From Pelagibacterium lacus (lineage in GTDB: Bacteria > Pseudomonadota > Alphaproteobacteria > Rhizobiales > Devosiaceae): a stretch of DNA of 64,000 nucleotides. The translations under genes and the position numbers were made by a program. This document shows positions 17,259 through 27,215 of the stretch, piece by piece. Position 1 is the first letter of the stretch, and every line of letters starts with the position of its first letter. Under the pieces are notes generated by a model. It did not search any database. It was not told the DNA's origin and saw only the letters and a list, made by a program, of their open reading frames with translations. The stretch covers positions 1-64,000 of the forward strand of contig NZ_QQNH01000015.1 of assembly GCF_003345525.1 (NCBI RefSeq). The letters are read 5' to 3'.

Positions 17259-19877
17259 ATGGCAAACGCTCCCGAGCGCTACAATCCGCGTGAACAAGAA
17301 CCTTTCTGGCAAAAGGTCTGGGCCGACAACAAGACGTTCGAAACCCGGAACGACGATCCGCGCCCGCCCTATTACGTGCTCGAGATGTTTCCCTATCCCT
17401 CCGGCCGTATCCATGTGGGCCATGTCCGCAATTATACGCTGGGCGACGTGATCGCCCGCTTCCAGCGGGCCAAGGGCAAGAACGTGCTGCACCCCATGGG
17501 CTGGGACGCCTTCGGCATGCCCGCGGAAAACGCGGCCATGGCCAACAAGGTGCATCCGCGCCAATGGACCTATGACAATATCGCCGCCATGCGCAGCCAG
17601 CTCAAGGCCATCGGGCTGTCGCTGGACTGGAGCCGGGAATTCGCCACCTGCGACGAGGACTACTATCACCGCCAGCAGATGCTGTTCATCGACATGATGG
17701 AGGCCGGCCTCGTCACCCGCAAGGTGTCCAAGGTCAATTGGGACCCGGTGGACCAGACGGTGCTCGCCAATGAGCAGGTGATCGACGGGCGCGGCTGGCG
17801 CTCCGGCGCGCTGGTCGAGCAGCGCGAACTGACGCAATGGTTCTTCAAGATCACCGATTTCGCCGAGGACCTGCTGACCGCCATCGACGGGCTCGACGAA
17901 TGGCCCGACAAGGTGCGCATCATGCAGCGCAACTGGATCGGGCGCTCCGAGGGCCTGCGCGTACTCTTCGAGATGACGGACAATGACGCCGGCCTTGAGA
18001 CCGTCGAAATCTTCACGACGCGCCCCGATACGCTGTTCGGCGCGTCCTTCGTGGCGCTGTCCCCCGACCACCCCATCGCGGCCGCCATCGCCCGATCGGA
18101 CGCGGCGCTCGCGGAATTCATCGCCGAATGCCATCGCATGGGCACCTCGGCCGAAACCATCGAGACGGCGGAAAAGCAGGGCTATCGCACCGCGCTCACC
18201 GTGAAACACCCGGTGATCGAAGGTGCGACGCTGCCCGTCTATGTGGCCAATTTCGTCCTGATGGACTACGGGACCGGCGCCATTTTCGGCTGTCCGGCCC
18301 ATGACCAGCGCGACCTCGATTTCGCCCGCAAATACGACCTGCCGGTCATTCCCGTGGTGCTGCCGCCCGACGCCGACCCCGAGGCCTTCAGCGTCGGCGC
18401 CGAAGCCTATTCCGGCCCGGGCGTCGCGTATAATTCGGATTTCCTCGACGGTCTCGATATCGACGCCGCCAAGAATGCCATCGCCAGGCACCTCGAAGCC
18501 CGCATGATCGGCGGCACGCCGCAGGCCACCCGCCAGGTCAATTACCGCCTGCGCGACTGGGGCATTTCCCGCCAGCGCTATTGGGGTTGCCCCATTCCGG
18601 TCATCCATTGCGACACCTGCGGCATCGTCCCCGTGCCCGCCGACCTATTGCCCGTGCGCCTGCCCGAGGACGTGGAATTCGACACGCCCGGCAATCCGCT
18701 CGACCGCCATCCGAGCTTCAAGCACACCACCTGCCCGACCTGCGGCTCCCCGGCCCGGCGCGAAACCGACACCATGGACACCTTCGTCGATTCGTCTTGG
18801 TATTTCGCCCGCTTCACCGCGCCGCGCGCCGAGACCCCGACCATCCCGGCCATGGCCGACAAATGGCTGCCGGTCGACCAGTATATCGGCGGCGTCGAGC
18901 ACGCCATCCTGCACCTGCTCTATTCGCGCTTTTTCGCCCGCGCCATGCACCGCACCGGGCACATGCACGTCACCGAGCCGTTCAAGGGCATGTTCACCCA
19001 GGGCATGGTGACCCACGAGACCTATAAGGATCGGGAAGGCCGCTGGCTGGCCCCGTCCGAAGTGGTGCTCGGCTTTGCCGAGGGCCAGCGCAGCGCGACC
19101 ACTCCGGGCGGGGAGCCGGTGGCTATCGGCTCGGTCGAGAAGATGAGCAAATCCAAGCGCAATGTCATCGACCCCGACGACATGATCGCCACCTATGGCG
19201 CCGACACCGTGCGCTGGTTCGTGCTGTCCGATTCTCCCCCCGAGCGCGACGTGCAATGGACCGAGGCCGGCATCGAGGGCGCCTGGCGCTTCGTGCAGCG
19301 CGCCCACAAGCTGGTAAGCGACGCCAGGGACATCCTGGCCCTCGATCCGGTGACGATCGCCGGCAACCCGACCATCGGCAGCGACCTGCTCAAGGCCGCG
19401 CACAAGGCGACGCGGCAGATCGAGGCCGATCTCGTCGGGCTGCGCTTCAACCGCGCCGTGGCGCAGATCTACGAATTCGCGAACGCCATCCACAAGGCCA
19501 TGCCGGCTATCGCCGAGGCCCCCTCGCTCGACTCTCTCGCCGCCCTGCGGGAAGCCGTGGAGCGCTTCATCCAGTTCGTCGCCCCCATGATGCCGCATCT
19601 GGCCGAGACCTGCTGGGCCCTGCTCGGCCACGAGCACCTGGTGTGCAACGCTCCCTGGCCGGAGGTCGATCCGGCCTATCTCGCCGAGGACAGCGTGGTG
19701 CTGGCCGTGCAGGTAAACGGCAAGCGCCGCGGCGAGATCGAAATGCCCAAGGATGCCGCCAACGACCAGGTGGAGGCGGCGGCCTTGTCTCTCGACGCGG
19801 TTGCGCGCATTCTCGACGGCAATCCCCCGCGCAAGGTGATCGTCGTGCCCAACAGGATCGTCAATGTGGTTGCCTAG
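17259..19877 (+). CDS. leuS: Leucyl-tRNA synthetase
   Basis: An 872-residue class I synthetase that charges tRNA-Leu. The HIGH-type motif is HVGH at 52-55 ([14 protein letters not shown]), the KMSKS signature stands at 628-632, and the CP1 editing domain occupies roughly 225-420 with [11 protein letters not shown] zinc-type CPTCGSPA segment lies near 495. The start ATG at 17259 ([10 protein letters not shown]) is chosen from similarity; the frame is open far upstream over yggS but antisense to it. It overlaps lptE by 14 bases, as in many alphaproteobacteria, linking the two translationally. Confidence 0.96.
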   Translation: MANAPERYNPREQEPFWQKVWADNKTFETRNDDPRPPYYVLEMFPYPSGRIHVGHVRNYTLGDVIARFQRAKGKNVLHPMGWDAFGMPAENAAMANKVHPRQWTYDNIAAMRSQLKAIGLSLDWSREFATCDEDYYHRQQMLFIDMMEAGLVTRKVSKVNWDPVDQTVLANEQVIDGRGWRSGALVEQRELTQWFFKITDFAEDLLTAIDGLDEWPDKVRIMQRNWIGRSEGLRVLFEMTDNDAGLETVEIFTTRPDTLFGASFVALSPDHPIAAAIARSDAALAEFIAECHRMGTSAETIETAEKQGYRTALTVKHPVIEGATLPVYVANFVLMDYGTGAIFGCPAHDQRDLDFARKYDLPVIPVVLPPDADPEAFSVGAEAYSGPGVAYNSDFLDGLDIDAAKNAIARHLEARMIGGTPQATRQVNYRLRDWGISRQRYWGCPIPVIHCDTCGIVPVPADLLPVRLPEDVEFDTPGNPLDRHPSFKHTTCPTCGSPARRETDTMDTFVDSSWYFARFTAPRAETPTIPAMADKWLPVDQYIGGVEHAILHLLYSRFFARAMHRTGHMHVTEPFKGMFTQGMVTHETYKDREGRWLAPSEVVLGFAEGQRSATTPGGEPVAIGSVEKMSKSKRNVIDPDDMIATYGADTVRWFVLSDSPPERDVQWTEAGIEGAWRFVQRAHKLVSDARDILALDPVTIAGNPTIGSDLLKAAHKATRQIEADLVGLRFNRAVAQIYEFANAIHKAMPAIAEAPSLDSLAALREAVERFIQFVAPMMPHLAETCWALLGHEHLVCNAPWPEVDPAYLAEDSVVLAVQVNGKRRGEIEMPKDAANDQVEAAALSLDAVARILDGNPPRKVIVVPNRIVNVVA

Positions 19878-20385
19878 CTTTAACGCCATCGGCGGTGCCC
19901 GCGCCCTGCGCGCCCTGGCCCTGGCCGTCGCCCTGGGCGCCGGGCTGGCCGTCTCGGCCTGCACGCTGACGCCCGTCTATGGCGATGCGGCCGCCGCGCA
20001 GCAGGCATTGGAGTTGCGGCACGCCGCCCCCAATGACCGCCTGGAACAGGTCTTCTACCGCGCCCTGGCGCTCCGCGTGCCGAGCGGCTCTGCCGATACG
20101 GTGCCGGAAGTGTCGGTCTCGGTCTCGGCCTCCACCTCCCGCATCGGGCTGACCACCATAGCCAGCCCGGTGCGCGACCATCAGGTCGTCGCCCGTGCCG
20201 CCTATACGGTGACGCGCGACGGCGAAACCATCGCCAGCGGCACCCACACCGCGACCGCCGGATATCAGACCACCGGCCAGCTGGTGGCCGACAACCAGGC
20301 CCGCGACGCCGCCATCGAGCGGGCCGTGCAACAGGCCGCGCAATCGGTGCGTCTCGAACTGCTCGGCCGGCTCGGCACCCCATGA
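19864..20385 (+). CDS. lptE: LPS-assembly lipoprotein LptE
   Basis: A 173-residue lipoprotein with a signal peptide and lipobox LAVSAC, giving lipidated Cys33 (next residue Thr, so outer-membrane sorted). TPVYG right after the cysteine and the pattern of LptE fit the protein that plugs the LptD barrel for LPS insertion in the outer membrane. It starts inside the end of leuS and its stop overlaps the start of holA (ATGA), forming leuS-lptE-holA. Confidence 0.88.
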   Translation: MWLPSFNAIGGARALRALALAVALGAGLAVSACTLTPVYGDAAAAQQALELRHAAPNDRLEQVFYRALALRVPSGSADTVPEVSVSVSASTSRIGLTTIASPVRDHQVVARAAYTVTRDGETIASGTHTATAGYQTTGQLVADNQARDAAIERAVQQAAQSVRLELLGRLGTP

Positions 20386-21404
20386 CCGCCCTCAAGGGGC
20401 GCGATATCGAGAAATTCCTCTCCGCGCCGGACCTCCCGGTCGGCTGGGTGCTGGTCTATGGGCCCGATGCCGGGCTGGTCAGCGAAAACGCCGCCCGGCT
20501 GGCGCGGCATTATGCCGGCGATCCGCCCAATCCGGAAAGCCTCGAAACCCTGCATATGAGCGAGGTCGACGCCGACCCGCAGCGCCTGGGCATCCTGGCC
20601 CGCAGCCCTTCCCTGTTCGGCGGGGGAACGGTGATCCGCATCCGCGCCGCCAGCAACAAGCTGACCCCGACCCTTGTGGAACTGCTCGACGAGAACGCGC
20701 AGGTGGTGTTCATCGTCGAGGGCGGGGACCTGAAGCCCTCCGATTCCCTCAGGAAGCAGGCCGAATCCCGTCGCGACGCCCGCGCCCTGCCCTGCTATGC
20801 CGACACCAACCAGACCCTCGAAGCGCTGATTCGCCAGACCTTTGCCGCCGCCAATATCGGGCTCGAATCCGACCTCGTCCCCCTGCTGCGCGATCTTCTG
20901 GGCAATGACCGCCAGATCACCCGGCAGGAACTGGAAAAGCTCGTCCTCTTCGCCGGCCCCGGCGGGCGGCTGAGCCGCGAGGACGTGCTGCGCCTGTGTG
21001 GCGACAACGCCGCGCTGGCCATCGACCAGGTGATCGACGCCATTGCCCTGGGCCATGCCCGGCGCTTCGACGATGCGGTGACGCGGGCGGTGAGCGCCGG
21101 CAACGACATCCAGCGCCTGTTGATCGTGGCGCAGCAGCATTTCGCCCGCCTGCGCGCCATGCGGGCCGAGATCGATGCCGGACAGGGGGTCGATCAGGTG
21201 ATCGGCCGCGCCGCCCCGCGCATCCATTTTTCCCGCAAGGCCGCGGTGGAGCAGCAATTGCGCCTGTGGTCGGACGACAGCCTCGCCGCGGTCGGCAACC
21301 GCCTGCACGCGGCCATCGCCGACAGCCGCAAATCCGGCGCCATGGCGCCGTCCATCGCCCGGCACGCCCTGCTGGCCGTGTGCATGGCCGCCGCACGCCG
21401 CTGA
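20382..21404 (+). CDS. holA: DNA polymerase III subunit delta
   Basis: A 340-residue clamp-loader delta subunit, which opens the beta sliding clamp. It begins [13 protein letters not shown], continues GWVLVYGPDAGLVSENAARLAR and has the family segment ELLDENAQVVFIVEGGDLKPS; the C-terminal helical collar follows. It is coupled to lptE by a four-base overlap. A parS-like site lies in the 76-base gap between its stop and the convergent parB stop. Confidence 0.93.
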   Translation: MTALKGRDIEKFLSAPDLPVGWVLVYGPDAGLVSENAARLARHYAGDPPNPESLETLHMSEVDADPQRLGILARSPSLFGGGTVIRIRAASNKLTPTLVELLDENAQVVFIVEGGDLKPSDSLRKQAESRRDARALPCYADTNQTLEALIRQTFAAANIGLESDLVPLLRDLLGNDRQITRQELEKLVLFAGPGGRLSREDVLRLCGDNAALAIDQVIDAIALGHARRFDDAVTRAVSAGNDIQRLLIVAQQHFARLRAMRAEIDAGQGVDQVIGRAAPRIHFSRKAAVEQQLRLWSDDSLAAVGNRLHAAIADSRKSGAMAPSIARHALLAVCMAAARR

Positions 21405-21428
21405 CCCCAGGGGGCGTTTCGGGCGCGG

Positions 21429-21444
21429 TGTTTCACGTGCAACA
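21429..21444. other. parS: parS-like site 1
   Basis: TGTTTCACGTGCAACA differs from the 16-base parS consensus TGTTTCACGTGAAACA at one position. It lies in the holA-parB convergent gap, where ParB could load without disturbing a promoter. Confidence 0.8.
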
Positions 21445-21480
21445 TCGCCATAAGCGGTGCCCGCTTATCCTCGAAACACG

Positions 21481-22365
21481 CTAATGCGACATCAGGCGCG
21501 AGCAGACCGTATCGAGCTGTTCGAGGGTCTTGTAGCGGATCTCCAGCCGGCCGCCGCGGTCCTTGTGATCGAGGGTAACCGAAAGCCCCAGCGCGTCGGA
21601 CAATTGCCGTTCGAGCGCCAGCGTATCGGCATCCTTGGCCGGGGCCCGACGCGGCTCCGCCGGGCCAGTCCGCCGGGTTTCGCTGTCCTGCTGGTGCAGC
21701 GCCTCGGCCTCGCGCACCGACAGTCCCGCATCGACGATGCGGCGCGCCAACCCCAGCGGGTCCTCCGAGGTGATCAGCGTGCGGGCATGGCCGGCGGTCA
21801 GGGCGCCCTGCTCGAGCATGTCCTGCACTTCACGGGGCAGGCGCAGCAGCCGCAGCGTGTTGGCAACATGCGAGCGCGACTTGCCGATCACCTGGGCGAG
21901 GTCCTGCTGGGTATAGCTGAATTGCTCGATCAGCTGGCCATAGCCCTGCGCCTCTTCCAGCGGGTTGAGATCGGCGCGCTGCACGTTCTCGATGATGGCG
22001 AGTTCCAGCGCTTCCTTGTCGTCGACCTCGCGGATGATGACCGGAACCTCGTGCAGCCCGGCCCGCTGCGCGGCACGCCAGCGCCGCTCGCCGGCAATGA
22101 TCTCGAAGACGTCCGGGCCCTGCTCGCTGGGCCGCACCAGCAGCGGCTGCATGACCCCCTTTTCCCGGATGGAATTGGTCAGGTCCTCGAGCAGTTCGGG
22201 ATCGAAATCCTTGCGCGGATTGGCGCGGCTGGCGATGATGAATTCAACCGGCAGGCGACGGATTCCCGTCCCGCTCTCGGCCTGGCGCAGCGCGGTTTCG
22301 AGGGGTTGCATGTCGCCGATCAGAGCGGCAAGACCACGGCCAAGTCGATTGGGTTTGTCGTTCAT
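21481..22365 (-). CDS. parB: Chromosome partitioning protein ParB
   Basis: A 294-residue ParB CTPase/DNA clamp that loads at parS and spreads. NRLGRGLAALIGD at the N-terminus is the ParA-contacting region; GERRWRAAQ near 92-100 is the CTP-binding motif; the helix-turn-helix SYTQQDLAQVIGKSRSHVAN lies near 148-167; a C-terminal dimer domain follows. Start 22365 is chosen for GGAGA 6 bases upstream; ATG 22377, overlapping the parA stop, is an alternative. It is immediately downstream of parA, as usual near the origin. Confidence 0.96.
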   Translation of the reverse strand: MNDKPNRLGRGLAALIGDMQPLETALRQAESGTGIRRLPVEFIIASRANPRKDFDPELLEDLTNSIREKGVMQPLLVRPSEQGPDVFEIIAGERRWRAAQRAGLHEVPVIIREVDDKEALELAIIENVQRADLNPLEEAQGYGQLIEQFSYTQQDLAQVIGKSRSHVANTLRLLRLPREVQDMLEQGALTAGHARTLITSEDPLGLARRIVDAGLSVREAEALHQQDSETRRTGPAEPRRAPAKDADTLALERQLSDALGLSVTLDHKDRGGRLEIRYKTLEQLDTVCSRLMSH

Positions 22366-22376
22366 CATTTTCTCCA

Positions 22377-23177
22377 TCACGCCGCCCGCAACTGGCGTTC
22401 CCGCCGGATCACTTCCGTCGCCAGGCGCAGATAGGCCTGGCTTCCGGCGCATTTGAGGTCGTAGAGCAGCGCCGGCTTGCCATAGGACGGCGCCTCGGAC
22501 AGCCGCACATTGCGCGGGATCACCGTATCATACACCAAACTGCCCATATGCTCGCGCACATCGTTGAGCACCTGCTCACTAAGATTGTTGCGCTTGTCGA
22601 ACATGGTCATCACCACCCCCTGGATCGAGAGGCGCGGATTGAGCGTCGAGCGGATCTGCTCGATGGTCTGCAGCAACTGGCTCAGCCCTTCAAGCGCGAA
22701 AAACTCGCATTGCAGCGGCACCAGCACCGCATCGGCCGCGGTGAGGGCGTTGATGGTCAAAAGATTGAGCGAGGGCGGGCAATCGATCAGCACATAGGTG
22801 ATCGGCTTGCCGTCAATGGTCACCTGCTGCACGTCGTTGAGCGCGGTCTTGAGGCGGAAGGCCCGGTCGCGCTCGGCGGCGATCATCAGCTCGACCCCGA
22901 GCAGGTCCATGGTCGAGGGCACCAGCGCCACATTGGGCACCGAGGTCAGCACCGCCGCCTCCTTGACCGTGGCCTCGTTGAGCAGCAGGTCGTAGGAGGA
23001 GCGCTCGCGCTGCTGCCGCCCCACCCCCAGTCCGGTGGAGGCATTGCCCTGCGGATCGAGATCGATGATCAGCACGCGCTCGCCGATCGCGGCCAGGGCC
23101 GTGGCGAGGTTGATGGCGGTCGTCGTCTTGCCGACGCCCCCCTTCTGATTGGCGAGAGTGAGAATTCGCGGATGCAT
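22377..23177 (-). CDS. parA: Chromosome partitioning ATPase ParA
   Basis: A 266-residue Walker-type ParA ATPase that moves ParB-parS complexes to the cell poles. The deviant Walker A KGGVGKTTT begins at residue 12, with DLDPQGNAS near 40 and DCPPSLNLLT near 126. GGAGG stands 8 bases upstream of the ATG. It lies between rsmG (37 bases upstream) and parB on the minus strand, the order rsmG-parA-parB known from alphaproteobacterial origins. Confidence 0.97.
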   Translation of the reverse strand: MHPRILTLANQKGGVGKTTTAINLATALAAIGERVLIIDLDPQGNASTGLGVGRQQRERSSYDLLLNEATVKEAAVLTSVPNVALVPSTMDLLGVELMIAAERDRAFRLKTALNDVQQVTIDGKPITYVLIDCPPSLNLLTINALTAADAVLVPLQCEFFALEGLSQLLQTIEQIRSTLNPRLSIQGVVMTMFDKRNNLSEQVLNDVREHMGSLVYDTVIPRNVRLSEAPSYGKPALLYDLKCAGSQAYLRLATEVIRRERQLRAA

Positions 23178-23214
23178 CTGACCTCCGAAACCGCTGCGGT
23201 TTCAAGACTTTAGA

Positions 23215-23853
23215 TTAGGCGCGCCGCCGGAGGTTGCGGATATCGAGAATGACCCCGTCCGGATCGGTCGTGCTGGGAAGCCTTAACACATCGTAAAGCC
23301 AAGCTGAATCCGCTGTTTTCAGTTCTTCCCCGTTTTCGCGCCCCTTATGCAGCAAGGCGCGGCTGTCCGCGCCCCAGAACCGGCACAGATAGCTGAACAG
23401 CAGCGGCAGCGGCGCCAGGGCGCGGGAGGTGAAAAGATCAACCGCACCAATGGTTTGCGGATCGACCGCCTCGATGCGCGTCGTATGCACGGTGACGGGA
23501 AGATCGAATTCCCGCGCCATGGCGCGCAGGAACGCACATTTGCGTGCGTTGGATTCGATGAGCTGGAACGAAACCGGGCGGCTTTTCAGCGCAATGGCCA
23601 GTGGAAGGGCGGGAAAACCGCCGCCGGAGCCGATATCGAGCACGCGCAGCGGCGCGTCGTTTGGGCCGATCAACGGCAAAAGCTGAAGCGAATCAAGGAT
23701 ATGGCGCGTCCACAGATCACCCGGTGTTTCACGTGAAACCAGATTCTGCACCTTTTGCCAGCGCAACAATTGCGTGTTGAAGGCGGTTATGCGCGCGTAT
23801 GTGGCGTGAAGATCGGCGATGAACGGCGTATATGCGCGCAGGTGTTCGATCAC
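23215..23853 (-). CDS. rsmG: 16S rRNA (guanine-N7)-methyltransferase RsmG
   Basis: A 212-residue SAM-dependent methyltransferase for N7 of G527 in 16S rRNA. The SAM-binding motif is [18 protein letters not shown]. The N-terminal [21 protein letters not shown] is family-typical. The GTG start at 23853 overlaps the mnmG stop (GTGA). Notably, the codons for the VSRET residues form an almost perfect parS site (23725-23740), so this stretch serves both protein and chromosome segregation. Confidence 0.94.
   Translation of the reverse strand: MIEHLRAYTPFIADLHATYARITAFNTQLLRWQKVQNLVSRETPGDLWTRHILDSLQLLPLIGPNDAPLRVLDIGSGGGFPALPLAIALKSRPVSFQLIESNARKCAFLRAMAREFDLPVTVHTTRIEAVDPQTIGAVDLFTSRALAPLPLLFSYLCRFWGADSRALLHKGRENGEELKTADSAWLYDVLRLPSTTDPDGVILDIRNLRRRA
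23725..23740. other. parS: parS-like site 2, inside rsmG
   Basis: TGTTTCACGTGAAACC contains the perfect 14-base palindrome GTTTCACGTGAAAC and misses only the last base of the 16-base consensus. It is the best parS match in the window and is embedded in the rsmG coding sequence (Val-Ser-Arg-Glu-Thr). Confidence 0.9.
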
Positions 23854-25715
23854 GATGCCTTGCGCTCCAGCCGGCCACGGCGAATCACCGCGAGGATCAG
23901 GGTGAGGGCGGCGGGCGTCACCCCCTCGATGCGCTGCGCCTGCGCCACGGTCTGCGGCCGCGCCGCGATCAATTTCTGCTTCATCTCGTTGGAGAGCCCC
24001 GGCAGCAGGGCATAATCGAGCCAATCGGGAATGGCGCGGGATTCGTCGCGCTTCACCGCGTCGATATCGGCCTGCTGGCGGTCGAGATAGACCGCATATT
24101 GCGCATCGATGGCCAGTTGGTCGTAAACCCCTGAATCCAAAGCGGAAATCTCCGGCCACACCGATTCGAGATCGCCGCGGCCGGTGGTGGGATAGCTCAT
24201 CAGGTCGAAGGCCGAGCGGCGCACCCCATCGGCATTGACATTGACCCCGGCCTTGCGGGCCTGGCTGGGGGTGGTGGTGAGGCTTTGCAGTAAGTGCCGC
24301 GCACTGGCGAGCCCCTCCATGCGGCGGCGATGATGCGCGGCGCGCTCCTCCCCCACCAGCCCGCAGGCGATGCCCAGCTCGGTGAGGCGCTGATCGGCAT
24401 TGTCGACCCGCAAATGCAGCCGGAACTCGGCGCGGGAGGTAAACATGCGATAGGGCTCGGTCACCCCGCGCGCGATGAGATCGTCGATCATCACCCCAAG
24501 ATAGGAATTGGTGCGCGAGAGAATCAGCGGCGCGCGGCCGAGCACGGCGAGAGCGGCATTGGCACCGGCGATCAACCCCTGGCCGGCCGCTTCCTCATAA
24601 CCGGTGGTGCCGTTGATCTGCCCGGCCAGATAGAGCCCCGGCAAGGCGCGCAGCATCAGGGTCGGCGAAAGCTCACGCGGGTCGACATGATCATATTCGA
24701 TGGCATAGCCGGCCCGCTTGATCACCACATCGCCCAGCCCGGGCATGGCCTGCAGGAAGGCCAGTTGCACGTCCTCGGGCAGCGAACTGGAGACGCCATT
24801 GGGATAGATGGTGCTGTCGTCGAGGCCCTCGGGCTCGAGAAACACCAGATGGGTGTCCTTGTCGGCGAAGCGCACCACCTTGTCCTCGATGGAGGGGCAA
24901 TAGCGCGGCCCGCGCGACTGGATGCGGCCGGAATACAGCGCCGAACGGCTGAGATTGTCGGTGATGATCCGATGCGCCTCGGGCGTGGTGCGGGTTTCGA
25001 AGCAGGCAACCTGCGGATTGGTGATCGCCCCGGTCAGAGCGGAGAACGGCTCGGGATGGGGATCGCCCTCCTGCCGCGTGAGGATGGAAAAATCGATGGA
25101 ATTGGCGTCGAGACGGGCCGGCGTGCCGGTCTTGAGCCGCCCCAGCCGCAAGCCCAGCGCTTCGAGGCGCAGCGACAGGCCGAGCACCGGCTTTTCCCCG
25201 GCCCGGCCGGCCGGAATGGTCTCCTCGCCGCGATGGATCAACCCGCGCAGGAAAGTGCCGGTGGTGAGCACCACGGCCTTGCTGTCGATACGGCGGCCAT
25301 CAAGCAGGATGACGCCCTCGACCCGCCCGTCGCGCACCACCAGATCATCGACCTCGCCTTCGACAATGGTGAGATCGGGGGTGGCGCTCAATTCGGCCTG
25401 CATGGCCTCGCGATAGAGCTTGCGGTCCTGCTGGGCGCGGGGGCCACGCACCGCCGGACCCTTGCGCCGGTTGAGGACGCGGAACTGGATGCCGCCCCGG
25501 TCGGCGATACGACCCATAATGCCGTCTAGCGCGTCGATCTCGCGTACCAGATGACCCTTGCCCAGACCGCCAATGGCCGGATTGCAGCTCATTTCGCCGA
25601 TGGTCGCCGCCTTGTGGGTGACCAGCGCCGTGGCGACGCCCAGGCGCGCCGAAGCCGCTGCCGCCTCGGCCCCGGCATGGCCTCCCCCGACAATGATGAC
25701 ATCAAAGGCACTCAT
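23850..25715 (-). CDS. mnmG: tRNA uridine-5-carboxymethylaminomethyl modification enzyme MnmG (GidA)
   Basis: A 621-residue FAD enzyme that with MnmE adds carboxymethylaminomethyl to U34 of certain tRNAs. The FAD motif [11 protein letters not shown] starts near residue 9; [22 protein letters not shown] near 46 and [18 protein letters not shown] near 77 are MnmG hallmarks; the C-terminal helical domain contacts MnmE. It starts 67 bases after mnmE and overlaps rsmG by 4 bases. Confidence 0.97.
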   Translation of the reverse strand: MSAFDVIIVGGGHAGAEAAAASARLGVATALVTHKAATIGEMSCNPAIGGLGKGHLVREIDALDGIMGRIADRGGIQFRVLNRRKGPAVRGPRAQQDRKLYREAMQAELSATPDLTIVEGEVDDLVVRDGRVEGVILLDGRRIDSKAVVLTTGTFLRGLIHRGEETIPAGRAGEKPVLGLSLRLEALGLRLGRLKTGTPARLDANSIDFSILTRQEGDPHPEPFSALTGAITNPQVACFETRTTPEAHRIITDNLSRSALYSGRIQSRGPRYCPSIEDKVVRFADKDTHLVFLEPEGLDDSTIYPNGVSSSLPEDVQLAFLQAMPGLGDVVIKRAGYAIEYDHVDPRELSPTLMLRALPGLYLAGQINGTTGYEEAAGQGLIAGANAALAVLGRAPLILSRTNSYLGVMIDDLIARGVTEPYRMFTSRAEFRLHLRVDNADQRLTELGIACGLVGEERAAHHRRRMEGLASARHLLQSLTTTPSQARKAGVNVNADGVRRSAFDLMSYPTTGRGDLESVWPEISALDSGVYDQLAIDAQYAVYLDRQQADIDAVKRDESRAIPDWLDYALLPGLSNEMKQKLIAARPQTVAQAQRIEGVTPAALTLILAVIRRGRLERKAS

Positions 25716-25733
25716 GCGCCCAGTCCCTTACAG

Positions 25734-25749
25734 TGTTTCACGTGAATCC
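25734..25749. other. parS: parS-like site 3
   Basis: TGTTTCACGTGAATCC: two differences from consensus (positions 14 and 16). It lies in the mnmG-mnmE gap and is one of an identical GTGTTTCACGTGAATC pair spaced 36 bases apart. Confidence 0.7.
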
Positions 25750-25769
25750 GATCCCGTGCCGCGCGTCCG

Positions 25770-25785
25770 TGTTTCACGTGAATCA
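25770..25785. other. parS: parS-like site 4
   Basis: TGTTTCACGTGAATCA: one difference from consensus. It overlaps the mnmE stop codon (25783-25785) and repeats site 3 exactly 36 bases on. Confidence 0.75.
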
Positions 25786-27096
25786 TTTGCCGATGCAAAA
25801 GCCCGCGAAGAGGCGATCGAGAACGGCTTCGCTGTCCATCAGACCGATCAGACCGGCGAGCCCGTCGGCAGCGCGGCGCAAATCCTCGGCGCATAATTCC
25901 GGCTGGTCCAGCCGCGCCAGCGCCGTGCCGATGGCAGCAATCGCCGCTTCCAGCGCCGCCTTGTCGCGCATATGGCTGACAAGACTCGGCTCACTCGGCC
26001 CAAGCCGGGCTTCAATATGGGTTTTGAGCGCATTTAGCAAGGGTTCGAGCCCTTCCCCGGTCTGGGTCGAGACGGAAAACTGCGCTTCCTGGGCCGGCGG
26101 GCCGAGATCGGCCTTGGTGGCGATGCGCCAGATGGGGGCGGCGGACTGATCCGCATCGGGGTCCGAGACGGCGTCGGGCGCGCTGAGCCAGAGGACGAGA
26201 TCGGCGGCGTGCATAGCCTTTCGCGCCCGCCGCACGCCCTCGGCCTCGGCGAGGCTGTCGGTGTCGCGCAGCCCGGCCGTATCGGTAAGGGTGACGAGCT
26301 GCCCGCCCAGATCGATGGACACGTCCTTGGTGTCGCGGGTGGTGCCGGCTTCCGCCGTGACGATAGCCAGGTCGGAGCCGGCCAAGCGGTTCAAAAGACT
26401 GGACTTTCCCGCATTAGGCGCCCCGGCGAGGACAATGCGGAAGCCTTCGCGGGCGATGCGGCCGCGCTCATAACCGGCCAGGGACTCGGCCAGCGCCGCT
26501 TGCAGCAGCTCCAGATCGGAGACGAAATGGGCCGGCAGCTCGAAGGGCACATCGTCCTCGTCGGAGAAATCGAGCCGCGCTTCGATCTCGGCCCGCGCGT
26601 CGAGCAGCAGCACGCGCCAGAGGATGATTTGCTCCGAGAGCTGCCCATCGAGCCGGGCCAGAGCCTGGCGGCGCTGGGTTTCGGTTTCGGCGGCCAGAAG
26701 ATCGCCCAGGCCCTCGATGGCAACGAGGTCGAGCTTGCCATTCTCGAAGGCACGGCGGGTGAAATCGCCGGGCCCTGCCAAGGCGATGCCCTCAAACGCG
26801 GTGAGCGCGGTAAGGATCGCCTTCACTCCAGCCGGCGAGCCGTGGACCTGCAATTCAGCGCAATCCTCGCCGGTGAAGGAATGCGGCGCGGGGAAGATGG
26901 CGATGAGACCGGTATCGAGGGGCTGGCCGCTTTCGGGGGCCGTGAGGGATCGCAGCGTCAAATGGCGCGGCGGCGGCAGATCGCCGACCAGCGCCGCGAC
27001 AGCCGGAAAGGCGCGCGGACCGGAGAGGCGAATCACCGCGACGCCGGAGGGCAGCGCGCCGGAAGACAGAGCCACAATGGTCGAAGACTGCGTCAC
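25783..27096 (-). CDS. mnmE: tRNA modification GTPase MnmE (TrmE)
   Basis: A 437-residue GTPase, partner of MnmG in U34 tRNA modification. It has an N-terminal folate-binding domain (about 1-115), a helical domain, a G domain with P-loop GAPNAGKSS near 223 and DTAGLRDT, and the conserved C-terminal CIGK with catalytic Cys434. The GTG start at 27096 (VTQSSTIVALSSG) matches homologues; the longer frame has no similarity. It lies between the rho terminator and mnmG on the minus strand. Confidence 0.95.
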   Translation of the reverse strand: MTQSSTIVALSSGALPSGVAVIRLSGPRAFPAVAALVGDLPPPRHLTLRSLTAPESGQPLDTGLIAIFPAPHSFTGEDCAELQVHGSPAGVKAILTALTAFEGIALAGPGDFTRRAFENGKLDLVAIEGLGDLLAAETETQRRQALARLDGQLSEQIILWRVLLLDARAEIEARLDFSDEDDVPFELPAHFVSDLELLQAALAESLAGYERGRIAREGFRIVLAGAPNAGKSSLLNRLAGSDLAIVTAEAGTTRDTKDVSIDLGGQLVTLTDTAGLRDTDSLAEAEGVRRARKAMHAADLVLWLSAPDAVSDPDADQSAAPIWRIATKADLGPPAQEAQFSVSTQTGEGLEPLLNALKTHIEARLGPSEPSLVSHMRDKAALEAAIAAIGTALARLDQPELCAEDLRRAADGLAGLIGLMDSEAVLDRLFAGFCIGK

Positions 27097-27163
27097 GCGC
27101 CGTAATCCGCCGGTTTCTTGAATACGTTGCCTGCCGGCCAGTTTAACCGGCCTCGAGGAATAG

Positions 27164-27191
27164 AAAAAGGCCGGCGCGGGCCGGCCTTTTT
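27164..27191 (-). terminator. Rho-independent terminator after rho
   Basis: AAAAAGGCCGG and CCGGCCTTTTT pair perfectly (11 bp) around a 6-base loop. On the minus strand the stem is followed by a T-run, ending the rho transcript 25 bases after its stop and separating it from mnmE. Confidence 0.85.
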
Positions 27192-27215
27192 CCAATGTCC
27201 GGACGCACCTGACGA

